A DNA stretch of 64,000 bases from Chryseobacterium oleae (GCF_900115055.1 NZ_FOVD01000008.1:1-64000), one strand, 5' to 3'; shown: positions 53,157 through 61,596, numbered from the stretch's first letter. Made by a program: numbers and translations. The notes: generated by a model not told the origin, from the letters alone.

Positions 53157-54737
53157 TTAATCATGAATATTATTATTCTTATTTTTAAGATAAAACAATC
53201 CGATGATTAAACAGACTGCGGCAACTCCAATCGGATACCAAAGCCCTTCCAGATACCATGTGGGATGTCCTGCATCTTTCCCCTGAGTCACCAGATAAGT
53301 GGCCACCGCCGGAAGAAGTCCTCCGAATACCCCGTTTCCGATATGATAAGGGAGTGACATTGAAGTGTAGCGAATCCTTACCGGGAACATTTCAACAAGG
53401 AAAGCAGCAATAGGACCGTACACCATAGTTACAAAAATCACCTGAATGAAGACCAGAAAAACCAGATACCATCTTGTATCATTATTCAATGTAATAGATT
53501 TTGTAATTTTTGGCTCTTCCGCTTTTCCATCTTTCATGACAGGACCGGCTGCAGACCAGTGTACGATGCTGTCTTTCTTCATGAAGGTTCCATCTGTAAA
53601 CGTCGTTTCTTTATGGAATGTAATTAAGCTATCCGATGCAATGTCTTTGTGAATGGCAGCGGTTCTTGTCTCTTTGATCCCGTCGTTTACAACCGTTTTA
53701 GCTTCTATGTTGACACTTTTATACATGCTGTCATAAATGGGTCTGTAGGCTAAAATGGCCACCAGCATACCGGTCATCATAATTGCTTTTCGTCCGATTT
53801 TATCTGAGAGCCAGCCGAAAAATACGAAGAACGGAGTTCCCATTAACAGGGCAGTAGCCATTAGATAATCCACCTGCATCGAATCTATATTCATAACTTT
53901 CTGAAGGAAACTCATAGCGTAAAATTGTCCGGTATACCAGATAACACCCTGACCCATTGCAGCACCGAATAGCGCTAATAGGACGAATTTGAAATTGAAT
54001 TTATTGCCGAAACTTTCTTTTAAAGGATTTTTAGAAGTTTTCCCTTCACTTTTAGCCTTAGCAAAAAGCGGAGATTCTTTCATGTTTTTTCTGATGAAAT
54101 AAGAAACGCCCACCATTAAAATAGAAATCCAGAACGGAACTCTCCATCCCCAGGAATCAAATTCTGCTGCGGATAATGTGTTTTTAGTGATTAGAATCAC
54201 AATTAATGAAATGAAAAGTCCTGCAGTAGCTGTAGTCTGAATCCATGAAGTCCAGTAGCCTCTTCTGTGTGGCTGTGCATATTCTGCAACATAAGTCGCA
54301 GCACCTCCGTATTCTCCTCCCAGAGCCAAACCCTGTAAAAGTCTTAAGATTAAAACTAAAACCGGTGCCATAAATCCGATGGTTTCGTATCCGGGAATAC
54401 AGCCAATCAGGAAAGTGGAGAATCCCATGATCAGTAACGTGACAAGGAAAGTGTATTTTCTTCCGATAATATCACCCAATCTTCCGAAGAACAAAGCTCC
54501 GAAAGGCCTTACCACAAATCCGGCTGCAAACGTAGCCAGTGTAGATAAAAATGCGGCAGTAGGATTATCAGCAGGGAAAAATTTGGTCGCTAAAACGATC
54601 GCTAAACTTCCAAAAATATAAAAGTCATACCATTCTATCAGAGTACCGAGTGATGAGGCGGTGATCACGCTCCAGATGGTGCGGTTCTTCTGCCGTTCGG
54701 TCATATTCTCGTAGTTTTCGTGGTGATTTTCGCTCAT
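53157..54737 (-). CDS. MFS transporter, metabolite:H+ symporter (MHS) family
   Basis: 526 residues, 12 helices. MHS features: E-W-Y-D-F-Y-I-F-G (about 35-43), V-R-P-F-G-A-L-F-F-G-R-L-G-D-I-I-G-R-K (about 76-94), G-L-A-L-G-G-E-Y-G-G-A (about 136-146), and V-Y-G-P-I-A-A-F-L-V-E-M-F-P (about 439-452). Family members import dicarboxylates, osmolytes or aromatic acids with protons. A polar insertion of about 85 residues (about 334-420) lies between helices 9 and 10, on the extracytoplasmic side. Here it probably imports a short-chain carboxylate together with the porin and acyl-CoA ligases (inference). Confidence 0.9.
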   Translation of the reverse strand: MSENHHENYENMTERQKNRTIWSVITASSLGTLIEWYDFYIFGSLAIVLATKFFPADNPTAAFLSTLATFAAGFVVRPFGALFFGRLGDIIGRKYTFLVTLLIMGFSTFLIGCIPGYETIGFMAPVLVLILRLLQGLALGGEYGGAATYVAEYAQPHRRGYWTSWIQTTATAGLFISLIVILITKNTLSAAEFDSWGWRVPFWISILMVGVSYFIRKNMKESPLFAKAKSEGKTSKNPLKESFGNKFNFKFVLLALFGAAMGQGVIWYTGQFYAMSFLQKVMNIDSMQVDYLMATALLMGTPFFVFFGWLSDKIGRKAIMMTGMLVAILAYRPIYDSMYKSVNIEAKTVVNDGIKETRTAAIHKDIASDSLITFHKETTFTDGTFMKKDSIVHWSAAGPVMKDGKAEEPKITKSITLNNDTRWYLVFLVFIQVIFVTMVYGPIAAFLVEMFPVRIRYTSMSLPYHIGNGVFGGLLPAVATYLVTQGKDAGHPTWYLEGLWYPIGVAAVCLIIGLFYLKNKNNNIHD

Positions 54738-54787
54738 GTTGATTGATTTTGATGTTAAAGAATTAAGATATTGAGTTCATCCCGTGT

Positions 54788-56167
54788 TTAAAGGTAAATT
54801 TGAAACTGTACAATGAATTCGCCTTTTGAAGAAGGGCTTTCCGTAGGACTGGTGTAAACAGGTCTTGTGGAGTATTGGGTAGTGATTTTTGCGTGATGTC
54901 CGTCTATGAACCAGTTGGCACCCACATCAAACTGTGAAGATGATTTGTCGAATGCTTCAAAGCTCTTGTGTGTATACGCTGCGAAAGGCTGTATTCTGAT
55001 CTTCGGTTTTTCTGCCTGATTCGGAAGAAGTAAGCCTGCCTGAGCATACACTACATTTCCTGTTCCGATCATAGGTTGTAAGTTTCCGGGACCTGCGATG
55101 GCTCTGTTTCCCGCAAAATTCGGATCATTGGCTGCAATATTCATCGTTCCCAGATTTCTTATGTAGTTAGGCCCGAAATTGTAGTTATAATATCCGGCAT
55201 AAGCAGAAACGGCCATCTTGTGCTTGGCATTTCCCAAAGGAATATCTGCAAATGCATCCACGGCTAAAAGGGTAATATCATGTTTTTCAATATTGGAATT
55301 AATGGAAGTTCTGGTTCCGTCTGCCTGATGATAAAAACCTGCGCCTACATTGAAGACTTTCTTTGTTCCTAAATACGAACCCACTTTGAAAGGAAGTGTA
55401 TTGGATTCTTCATCAAGGAATTGATATTCAACATAACCCGCTTTTGAAAAGCTTGGATTTCCATTATTGTCAACGGCTGCAGCTCGGGAAGGGTCTGTAA
55501 CATTAACCGGAGCCAGATCTGTCGCAAAAGGTTTGTTTAAACTGAAACGGTATTCCAGTTTTCCGTATTTTCCTTTAGCGAACATTCCGAGCTGTCTGGC
55601 AAATTGGTCTGAGTTATCAATTAATGGCCATGAGAAAATAGGGGAGTCTATGGTAAGGAAATTCAACGTTGAAGCCATTGTCATTCGGGAAAGTCCCATG
55701 TAGTAATGAAGTCCTGCCCCTAAAGATAAACTGAATTTTCCCGCTTCTCCAGGTAAAATAACTGCATACTCATTCCATGCGTCATGAAAAAATAACTGTG
55801 GTTTCTTTCCGTTTCCATAACCTCCTGTTCCTGTGGTGCCTGTAGCTCCGCCGTTGATGAAGGTCTGGTTATTGATCCCAAAGTGAGCTAGAATCATGTA
55901 TCTTTTAGAAATTTGGGCATACATTAAAGCACGTAATCTTCTGTTTCCCAGACTCCAGGAATTGTCGGTGGCTTCTCCACCTACCATACTTCCCGGATTC
56001 ATTTGGGTATTCCTGAGCCAGAACTGGTCCCATAAAATAAATCTGATGTACTTATCTCCCTGCTGATTGAGGTTTAATTTTAGTCCGCCTCCGTAATCAG
56101 GAGAACCCTGTGAATATAAAGAACTGCTTATTAGGGCTAATCCAATAAATGAAAGTAATTTCTTCAT
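54788..56167 (-). CDS. Outer-membrane porin-like protein
   Basis: 459 residues. Signal peptide (to about 19, Y-S-Q), then a barrel pattern with W-D-Q-F-W-L-R, G-N-R-R-L-R-A-L-M-Y-A, many alternating aromatic/polar strands and a C-terminal strand ending F-Q-I-Y-L. It resembles the phosphate-selective-porin-like/OprP-type barrels of Bacteroidota, but the solute is unknown. It is 50 bases upstream of the MHS transporter gene on the same strand, which suggests the pair carries one solute through both membranes. Confidence 0.8.
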   Translation of the reverse strand: MKKLLSFIGLALISSSLYSQGSPDYGGGLKLNLNQQGDKYIRFILWDQFWLRNTQMNPGSMVGGEATDNSWSLGNRRLRALMYAQISKRYMILAHFGINNQTFINGGATGTTGTGGYGNGKKPQLFFHDAWNEYAVILPGEAGKFSLSLGAGLHYYMGLSRMTMASTLNFLTIDSPIFSWPLIDNSDQFARQLGMFAKGKYGKLEYRFSLNKPFATDLAPVNVTDPSRAAAVDNNGNPSFSKAGYVEYQFLDEESNTLPFKVGSYLGTKKVFNVGAGFYHQADGTRTSINSNIEKHDITLLAVDAFADIPLGNAKHKMAVSAYAGYYNYNFGPNYIRNLGTMNIAANDPNFAGNRAIAGPGNLQPMIGTGNVVYAQAGLLLPNQAEKPKIRIQPFAAYTHKSFEAFDKSSSQFDVGANWFIDGHHAKITTQYSTRPVYTSPTESPSSKGEFIVQFQIYL

Positions 56168-56475
56168 AAATTATCAATTTTTGGCGTTGTTTTTTGTGAA
56201 AGCCAAATTGTAATTAATAATTTAGTTATAAAAATTTAATATATATTTGTGGTAATGGTATAGTTTTGTTGTAACCGACTGGTTTTTAGATAGAATTTCG
56301 GGTTTTGAGTTGGAGAGTCTGAGTGTTGAAGAGTGAATGGGTCTGAAGGTTATTGTGGATTGAATCTTGGCTAACGACGTGGTGTCTGGTGGCTGAGTCC
56401 TCGAAGCCACCATTCCTATGTCTGAAATCTGAAATCTGATGTCTTGTATCTTAATTCCTGGCTCTTGAATCTTCT
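56168..56475. repeat. 308-base gap with GGTGGCT hairpin and degenerate repeats
   Basis: No gene. It includes GGTGGCTGAG-TCCTCGAAGCCACC (56388-56411; stem GGTGGCT/AGCCACC), related to the repeats at 32441 and 32517, then a TCTGAAATCTGAAATCTGATG stretch (56420-56451). The promoter for the porin operon should be here, but I see no convincing box. Confidence 0.6.
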
Positions 56476-56892
56476 CTACTTCTTAAATCTCTCCCACTTA
56501 ATCAGCATATACTTATCCGCAAACTGAGTAATGATAAGACCTGAGTTTTTGATGTTGTCTTCCTGGGCAATGTATTCAATTAATTCATTCTGTTTTAGAA
56601 TTTTATAAACCGGATGGAATTCTGAATGGGGTGGTCTTGTGATGTTGTATTTCTTGATCCATGAACTGATCGTGACGTGAGAAACCCCAATAATACGCTC
56701 TATTTCTCTAAAGCTTAAGCCTTCAAGATAGAGCTGCAGCGCCTTGGTTACGTAATAGTCGTCGATCTGTTTCCCTATTTTTTTGACGGTAAAATAATAG
56801 TTGCAGTCTTTACAGAGAAAACGCTGTTTTTCTTTAATAATCCCGCTTTTTACAATGGTGCTGCCATTACATTTTGGGCACTTATTTTCCAT
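56476..56892 (-). CDS. InsA-like zinc-ribbon/HTH DNA-binding protein
   Basis: 138 residues. Residues 5-33 hold a zinc ribbon with C-P-K-C (about 5-8) and C-K-D-C (about 27-30), as in IS1/IS1595 InsA proteins. A helix-turn-helix follows (about 52-82: L-S-F-R-E-I-E-R-I-I-G-V-S-H-V-T-I-S-S-W-I-K-K-Y). The C-terminal 50 residues are unlike an IS1 InsB DDE catalytic domain. There is no partner InsB and no flanking inverted repeat, so it is an orphan or domesticated transposase regulator. It lies directly upstream of the porin operon on the same strand, with a TATATTTG promoter box on the minus strand (56909-56916). Confidence 0.75.
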   Translation of the reverse strand: MENKCPKCNGSTIVKSGIIKEKQRFLCKDCNYYFTVKKIGKQIDDYYVTKALQLYLEGLSFREIERIIGVSHVTISSWIKKYNITRPPHSEFHPVYKILKQNELIEYIAQEDNIKNSGLIITQFADKYMLIKWERFKK

Positions 56893-57001
56893 AGCTATAT
56901 GTTTTTAGCAAATATATAATAATTTAGCAAAGTTACATTTTATTGTAAAGATAAAATTACCTGTTTATTTCTTTAAATCAAAAAAAATATCTTTTTAATT
57001 T

Positions 57002-57031
57002 GGTTTTTAAAGTTATTATGCTTTAAATTTG
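57002..57031 (+). promoter_or_regulatory. Arginine operon promoter
   Basis: TTTG (56999-57002) and TAAATTTG (57024-57031) are separated by 21 bases, close to the Bacteroidota -33/-7 consensus. Transcription would begin about 15 bases before the GNAT start (57053). Confidence 0.6.
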
Positions 57032-57052
57032 CCAAAAAAATCAGATAAATAA

Positions 57053-57658
57053 ATGGAAATAGAAATTTCCTCATGCGAACATCTCATGTATGTGAGTGAA
57101 ATACAGCAGGAAATGTATGATTCAGCACAGCGCAGAGGAACGGGGATCGCAAAACGTTCCATCGAATACTTAACGAAAAAGATTTCAGAAGGTAACGCTG
57201 TGGTTGCCACTGAAAATGGCGAATGGGTAGGATTCTGTTACATTGAGACGTGGTCGCACGGTCAGTTTGTAGCCAATTCGGGACTGATTGTATCTCCGAA
57301 TTACAGGAACAGAGGAGTGGCCACTTTGATTAAGAATAAAGTTTTCCAGTTATCTAGAGAAAAATATCCCAATGCGAAAGTATTTGGATTGACCACAGGA
57401 CTTGCCGTTATGAAAATTAACAGTGATCTGGGCTATAAGCCGGTGATCTATTCTGAACTGACTCAGGATGAGGAATTTTGGAGCGGTTGTAAGAACTGTG
57501 TGAACTATGAAATTTTAATGAAAAAGGAACGTAAAAACTGTCTGTGTACAGCGATGCTTTTCGTTCCTGAAAATAATAATAATGTAAATGGGACTGAAAT
57601 TCAGCAGTCCGAAATTGATGATTACAATGGAGAAAAAGAAAGTCGTCTTAGCGTTTAG
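57053..57658 (+). CDS. GNAT N-acetyltransferase of the arginine operon (candidate ArgA-type acylglutamate synthase)
   Basis: 201 residues, one GNAT domain with motif A V-S-P-N-Y-R-N-R-G-V-A-T-L-I (about 82-95), acyl-CoA pocket, and C-terminal Cys-rich stretch. It is the first gene of the arginine cluster and overlaps argG by 32 bases. Bacteroidota lack the classical ArgA (AAK-GNAT) and ArgJ; a short GNAT encoded with arg genes is the natural candidate for the first step, acylating glutamate's amino group. The exact acyl donor (acetyl- or succinyl-CoA) is not visible. Confidence 0.8.
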   Translation: MEIEISSCEHLMYVSEIQQEMYDSAQRRGTGIAKRSIEYLTKKISEGNAVVATENGEWVGFCYIETWSHGQFVANSGLIVSPNYRNRGVATLIKNKVFQLSREKYPNAKVFGLTTGLAVMKINSDLGYKPVIYSELTQDEEFWSGCKNCVNYEILMKKERKNCLCTAMLFVPENNNNVNGTEIQQSEIDDYNGEKESRLSV

Positions 57659-58820
57659 CGGAGGTTTGGATACCTCTTACTGTGCTAAATATCTTAGTGA
57701 AACACTGGGATATGAAGTGTATGCAGTGACTGTAAATACCGGAGGTTTTTCTAAAGAAGAAGAAAAAGAACTGGAGAAAAAAGCCTTCAATCTGGGGGTG
57801 AAAGAGTACAGGTGCGTTGATGCTCAGGAAGATTATTACAATTCTTGTGTAAAGTATCTGATCTTCGGAAATGTGCTGAAAAACAATACCTACCCCTTGT
57901 CTGTAAGCGCTGAGCGTACGGTTCAGGCGCAGGAAATTGCAAAATATGCCATTGAAACCGGTGCAGATGCTATTGCTCACGGAAGTACGGGAGCTGGAAA
58001 TGATCAGGTTCGTTTCGATTTGATTTTCCAGGTGATGTGTCCGGAAGTGGAGATCATTACGCCAATCCGTGATATGAGCCTGTCCCGTGAGGAAGAAATT
58101 GAATTCCTGAAAAGCCATGGGTATGAAATGGAGTTCCATAAAGCACAGTATTCTGTAAATAAAGGACTGTGGGGAACATCTGTGGGAGGAAAAGAAACGT
58201 TAACATCGAGAAATTCTCTTCCGGAAGAAGCTTTTCCATCACAAATTAAAGAAACCCAGCCTTCAGAATTGGAAATTGAATTTAAAAACGGTGAGGTTGT
58301 AGCGGTAAACGGAGAAAATTTTGAACATTCCGTAAAGGCGATTCAAAAAATTGAAGAACTGGCTTCTGCTTACGGAATCGGTCGTGATATTCACGTTGGA
58401 GATACCATCGTTGGAATTAAAGGAAGAGTAGGATTTGAGGCAGCGGCGGCATCAGTGATCATTAAAGCGCACCATTTATTGGAAAAACATACGCTTTCAA
58501 AATATCAGCATATGATGAAGTCCCAGCTTTCCGACTGGTATGGAAACTGGCTTCATGAAGCATTATTCCTGGATCCTGTGATGAGAAATATTGAATCCTT
58601 CTTAACTGATTCTCAGGAAACAGTCAGTGGAAAAGTATTTGTAACCCTTCATCCATACAGGTTTGTGTTAAACGGAATTGAATCCAAGCACGATCTGATG
58701 TCAGATAAATTCGGAAGTTACGGTGAAGCCAACAGAGCCTGGACAGGAGAAGATGTAAAAGGATATACAAAAATTGTAAGCAATTCCTTAAACATCTACC
58801 ACCAGATCAATTCAAAATAA
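57627..58820 (+). CDS. argG: Argininosuccinate synthase
   Basis: Joins citrulline and aspartate with ATP to form argininosuccinate. 397 residues, normal length. The ATP-pyrophosphatase P-loop is A-F-S-G-G-L-D-T-S-Y near residues 9-18; H-G-S-T-G-A-G-N-D-Q (about 118-127) is the citrulline/aspartate-site motif. I start it at the ATG at 57627, giving M-E-K-K-K-V-V-L-A; an ATG nine bases upstream is an alternative. It overlaps the GNAT gene by 32 bases. A 172-base gap with REP-like repeats separates it from argC. Confidence 0.97.
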   Translation: MEKKKVVLAFSGGLDTSYCAKYLSETLGYEVYAVTVNTGGFSKEEEKELEKKAFNLGVKEYRCVDAQEDYYNSCVKYLIFGNVLKNNTYPLSVSAERTVQAQEIAKYAIETGADAIAHGSTGAGNDQVRFDLIFQVMCPEVEIITPIRDMSLSREEEIEFLKSHGYEMEFHKAQYSVNKGLWGTSVGGKETLTSRNSLPEEAFPSQIKETQPSELEIEFKNGEVVAVNGENFEHSVKAIQKIEELASAYGIGRDIHVGDTIVGIKGRVGFEAAAASVIIKAHHLLEKHTLSKYQHMMKSQLSDWYGNWLHEALFLDPVMRNIESFLTDSQETVSGKVFVTLHPYRFVLNGIESKHDLMSDKFGSYGEANRAWTGEDVKGYTKIVSNSLNIYHQINSK

Positions 58821-58874
58821 AAGCTTCTGTTAAGAAGCCCTAAATAAAGAACTTTAAATAAGATTTATAATTAA

Positions 58875-58965
58875 AGAGTTCCAACGGAACGATTTACCCC
58901 AGGATAGGACGCAGTCCTATCTATCAATAAAAACGATTTACCCAAAGGTAGGATGCAGTCCTATC
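58875..58965. repeat. REP-like repeat, copy 1 (tandem 1.5 units) in argG-argC gap
   Basis: Unit 1: GTTCC-AAC-GGAAC (58878-58890), then CGATTTACCC, then GATAGGAC-GCA-GTCCTATC (58903-58921). Unit 2 repeats CGATTTACCC and GTAGGATGCAGTCCTATC (58948-58965). A nearly identical single unit sits at 62554-62600. No T-run, so not a terminator. Confidence 0.75.
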
Positions 58966-58992
58966 AATTATCATCATCATATCATTAAAAAT

Positions 58993-59955
58993 ATGAAAAA
59001 AGCAGGAATTGTAGGCGCCAACGGCTACACAGGAAGCGAATTGGTCCGTGTGCTGGCTTTTCATCCCAATGTGTCATTGAGTTTTTTATATAGCCGTTCC
59101 AATTCGGGGACAAAGATTTCAGATTTGTACCCGGATTTAACGGCAGTTTGTGAGCAGGTTTTAACGGATCAACCGGAAGACGTGGATATTTTATTTCTGT
59201 GTCTCCCTCATAAGGAAAGTCAGAACTGGCTTACTAAAAACCCTGTAAAAGATGAGACTTTAGTCATTGATCTTGGAAATGATTTCCGTTTGGATGGAAG
59301 TTTGGGAAACAGAAATTTTATCTACGGACTACCTGAAATCAATAAAAAAAATCTGAAAGGTTCAAGAAGTATTGCTAACCCGGGATGTTTTGCAACGGCG
59401 ATTCAGCTGGCGCTTCTTCCATTAGCGGAAAAAGGTTTGTTGAATGAAGTGTACACGACGGGGATTACAGGTTCTACGGGTGCAGGCCAATCTTTACAGG
59501 CAACGACGCATTTCACCTGGAGGAATGATAATATTTCGGCATACAAAACGCTGACGCATCAGCATGTGGAGGAGATTTTACAACAGTTAGTTTCGTTTAA
59601 TCATAAAGATATCAGTCTGAATTTTGTTCCATGGAGAGGCGATTTTGCAAGAGGAATTTTTACAAGTTCTACAGTGAAAACAGATTTAGTACTTTCAGAT
59701 ATCGTTCAGTTGTATCAGGATTTTTATGAAGGGGAGCCTTTTGTCAAGGTAAGCGAAAATGCAATTGATTTAAAGCAGGTTGTCAATACCAATCGCTGTG
59801 TGATTCATATAGAAAAGAGTGGAAATGTAGCGGTCATTCACTCAGCGATTGACAATTTGTTAAAGGGGGCTTCCGGACAGGCGGTGCAAAACATGAATAT
59901 AGCGATGGGCTGGGAAGAAAACCTGGGACTGAACTTAAAACCTATGGCATTTTAA
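58993..59955 (+). CDS. argC: N-acetyl-gamma-glutamyl-phosphate reductase
   Basis: Reduces N-acyl-gamma-glutamyl phosphate to the semialdehyde with NADPH. 320 residues. N-terminal A-N-G-Y-T-G-S-E-L (about 8-16) is the NADP-binding start; the active-site Cys is in N-P-G-C-F-A-T-A (about 131-138), and G-S-T-G-A-G-Q-S (about 160) follows. Catalytic residues are intact. It lies between argG and argD in the operon. Confidence 0.97.
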   Translation: MKKAGIVGANGYTGSELVRVLAFHPNVSLSFLYSRSNSGTKISDLYPDLTAVCEQVLTDQPEDVDILFLCLPHKESQNWLTKNPVKDETLVIDLGNDFRLDGSLGNRNFIYGLPEINKKNLKGSRSIANPGCFATAIQLALLPLAEKGLLNEVYTTGITGSTGAGQSLQATTHFTWRNDNISAYKTLTHQHVEEILQQLVSFNHKDISLNFVPWRGDFARGIFTSSTVKTDLVLSDIVQLYQDFYEGEPFVKVSENAIDLKQVVNTNRCVIHIEKSGNVAVIHSAIDNLLKGASGQAVQNMNIAMGWEENLGLNLKPMAF

Positions 59956-60173
59956 AAAAGCGAATGGTCAATTGTGAATTGAAAAACTGAAATATTCGAC
60001 TTAGGAAAATGGAGCGTTAAGAAAATTAATTCTATGAACGTTAAGAAAATTCTACTGTTTGAAGCGCGACAAAAATGTTGAACCGAAAAACAAATGCCGA
60101 ATTCGCGCAAGTTTTAGAATTTTTAGAGAATAGAAATAATTTTTAGCGAAAGTTTCCAGGTCTTGAACTTTTG

Positions 60174-60221
60174 TTTCTTTTGTTTGACTACGTCGAATCT
60201 TCGATTTCAAGACAAAAGAAA
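60174..60221. repeat. Hairpin in the argC-argD gap
   Basis: TTTCTTTTGT (60174-60183) pairs exactly with ACAAAAGAAA (60212-60221), with a TCGAA-TCT-TCGA inner dyad between them. The gap (59956-60239) has no gene. The hairpin just precedes the argD start and could affect its translation. Confidence 0.5.
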
Positions 60222-60239
60222 TTAATTAAAACAAAAAAA

Positions 60240-61379
60240 ATGAATTTATTCAACGTATATCCATTATTCAACATAAATCCGGTAAAAGCCCAAGGTTCTT
60301 TCCTTTGGGACGACAAAGGAGAAAAATATCTTGATTTCTATGGCGGTCACGCAGTGATTTCCATCGGACACAATCATCCGCATTATCAGACTCAATTGAA
60401 AGAGCAGCTGGAGAAAATATCTTTCTACTCAAACTCGGTTCAGAATGAATTGCAGACTGAGCTGGCAGATAAATTAGGAAAACTTTCAGGCTATGAAGAC
60501 TACAACCTTTTTCTGTGCAATTCAGGAGCTGAAGCGAATGAAAATGCATTGAAGCTTGCGTCTTTCCATAACGGAAAAAGTAAAGTGCTCTATTTCTCAG
60601 GATCATTTCACGGAAGAACTTCTGCGGCGGTTTCTGTGACAGATAATCCAAAAATTGTTGCTCCCGTTAATTTTTCTGAAAGATTTATTAAGTCTGAATG
60701 GAATGATATCCAACAGCTTGAAGAGATCTTTGAAACTGAGGGAAGTGAAATTTCATCTGTTATCATTGAAGGAATTCAAGGGGTAGGCGGAATTATGATC
60801 CCGACCCTAGAGTTTTTATCCAAAATTAAAGAACTGTGTGAAAAATATGATGCAACATTGATTCTTGACGAAGTTCAGTCAGGATACGGAAGAAGCGGAT
60901 ATTTCTTTGCCCATCAGGAATTTGGAATCGAACCGGATATGATCACGACAGCGAAAGGAATGGGAAATGGTTTCCCGATCGGAGGTGTTTTGATTCATCC
61001 AAAGTTTGAGGCAAGTAATGGTTTATTGGGAACGACTTTCGGAGGAAATCACTTGGCCTGTGCAGCAGCCATCGCTGTTCTGGATGTGATGAAGGAGGAA
61101 AATCTTACGGCCAATGCTCAGCAAATGGGTGATTATATTGAAAACGAAATTAAAGACTTTCCCCATATTAAATCCATTCGAAGGAAAGGGTTAATGATTG
61201 GAGTAGAGTTGGATCAGGACTGCTCAGAAGTGAGGAAAAGTCTGTTGTACGATCATCACATTTTTACAGGAAATTCCAATGATAAAAGTGTATTAAGGAT
61301 CCTTCCGGCTCTTAATATCGGCAAAGAAGAAACAGATCTTTTTGTCGGTGCTTTAAAAGTAGTTTTAGATAAGATTTAA
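60240..61379 (+). CDS. argD: Acetylornithine (acylornithine) aminotransferase
   Basis: PLP-dependent transamination of the acylglutamate semialdehyde to N-acylornithine, using glutamate. 379 residues; class III aminotransferase. PLP lysine in T-T-A-K-G-M-G-N-G (about 240-248), with the preceding D-E-V-Q-S-G-Y-G-R-S-G. Start is the ATG at 60240; a reading from 60171 adds a low-complexity leader. It is between argC and argF'. Confidence 0.96.
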   Translation: MNLFNVYPLFNINPVKAQGSFLWDDKGEKYLDFYGGHAVISIGHNHPHYQTQLKEQLEKISFYSNSVQNELQTELADKLGKLSGYEDYNLFLCNSGAEANENALKLASFHNGKSKVLYFSGSFHGRTSAAVSVTDNPKIVAPVNFSERFIKSEWNDIQQLEEIFETEGSEISSVIIEGIQGVGGIMIPTLEFLSKIKELCEKYDATLILDEVQSGYGRSGYFFAHQEFGIEPDMITTAKGMGNGFPIGGVLIHPKFEASNGLLGTTFGGNHLACAAAIAVLDVMKEENLTANAQQMGDYIENEIKDFPHIKSIRRKGLMIGVELDQDCSEVRKSLLYDHHIFTGNSNDKSVLRILPALNIGKEETDLFVGALKVVLDKI

Positions 61380-61563
61380 ACCACAAAAGTTACAAAAGAT
61401 ATAAGCACTTTAGTAATGGTAAAGAAACTACTAATCGCTTAAGAAGAACACTTGAGTTTTCTGAAAGTCTTTGATTTTCATCTTATGTGAACTTAAATAT
61501 ACATAATCATTTTAAGCTTACTTATGTGTTCTAAAGTGTTTAAACAAAAAAACTCTTGTGGTT
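61379..61563. repeat. 185-base MITE-like element between argD and argF'
   Basis: Left arm AACCACAAAAGTT (61379-61391) begins at the argD stop codon. The right arm AACTCTTGTGGTT (61551-61563) is its reverse complement with one mismatch. Inside, CACTTTAG (61406-61413) pairs with CTAAAGTG (61531-61538), giving a nested structure. No reading frame. Confidence 0.6.
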
Positions 61564-61596
61564 AAGATTATCACAATTAATTAAAAAATTCATCAA

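Noticed and set aside
56476..56892. Insertion sequence of the IS1 type
   Set aside because: No InsB catalytic frame, terminal inverted repeat or target duplication is visible, so only an orphan DNA-binding protein is called.
57648..58139. 163-aa open frame opposite argG
   Set aside because: Antisense to the P-loop region of argG; composition is Phe/Ser-rich as expected for a shadow.
58823..58838. Terminator after argG
   Set aside because: GCTTCT/AGAAGC hairpin has only a six-base stem and no T-run; the arginine genes continue on the same strand.
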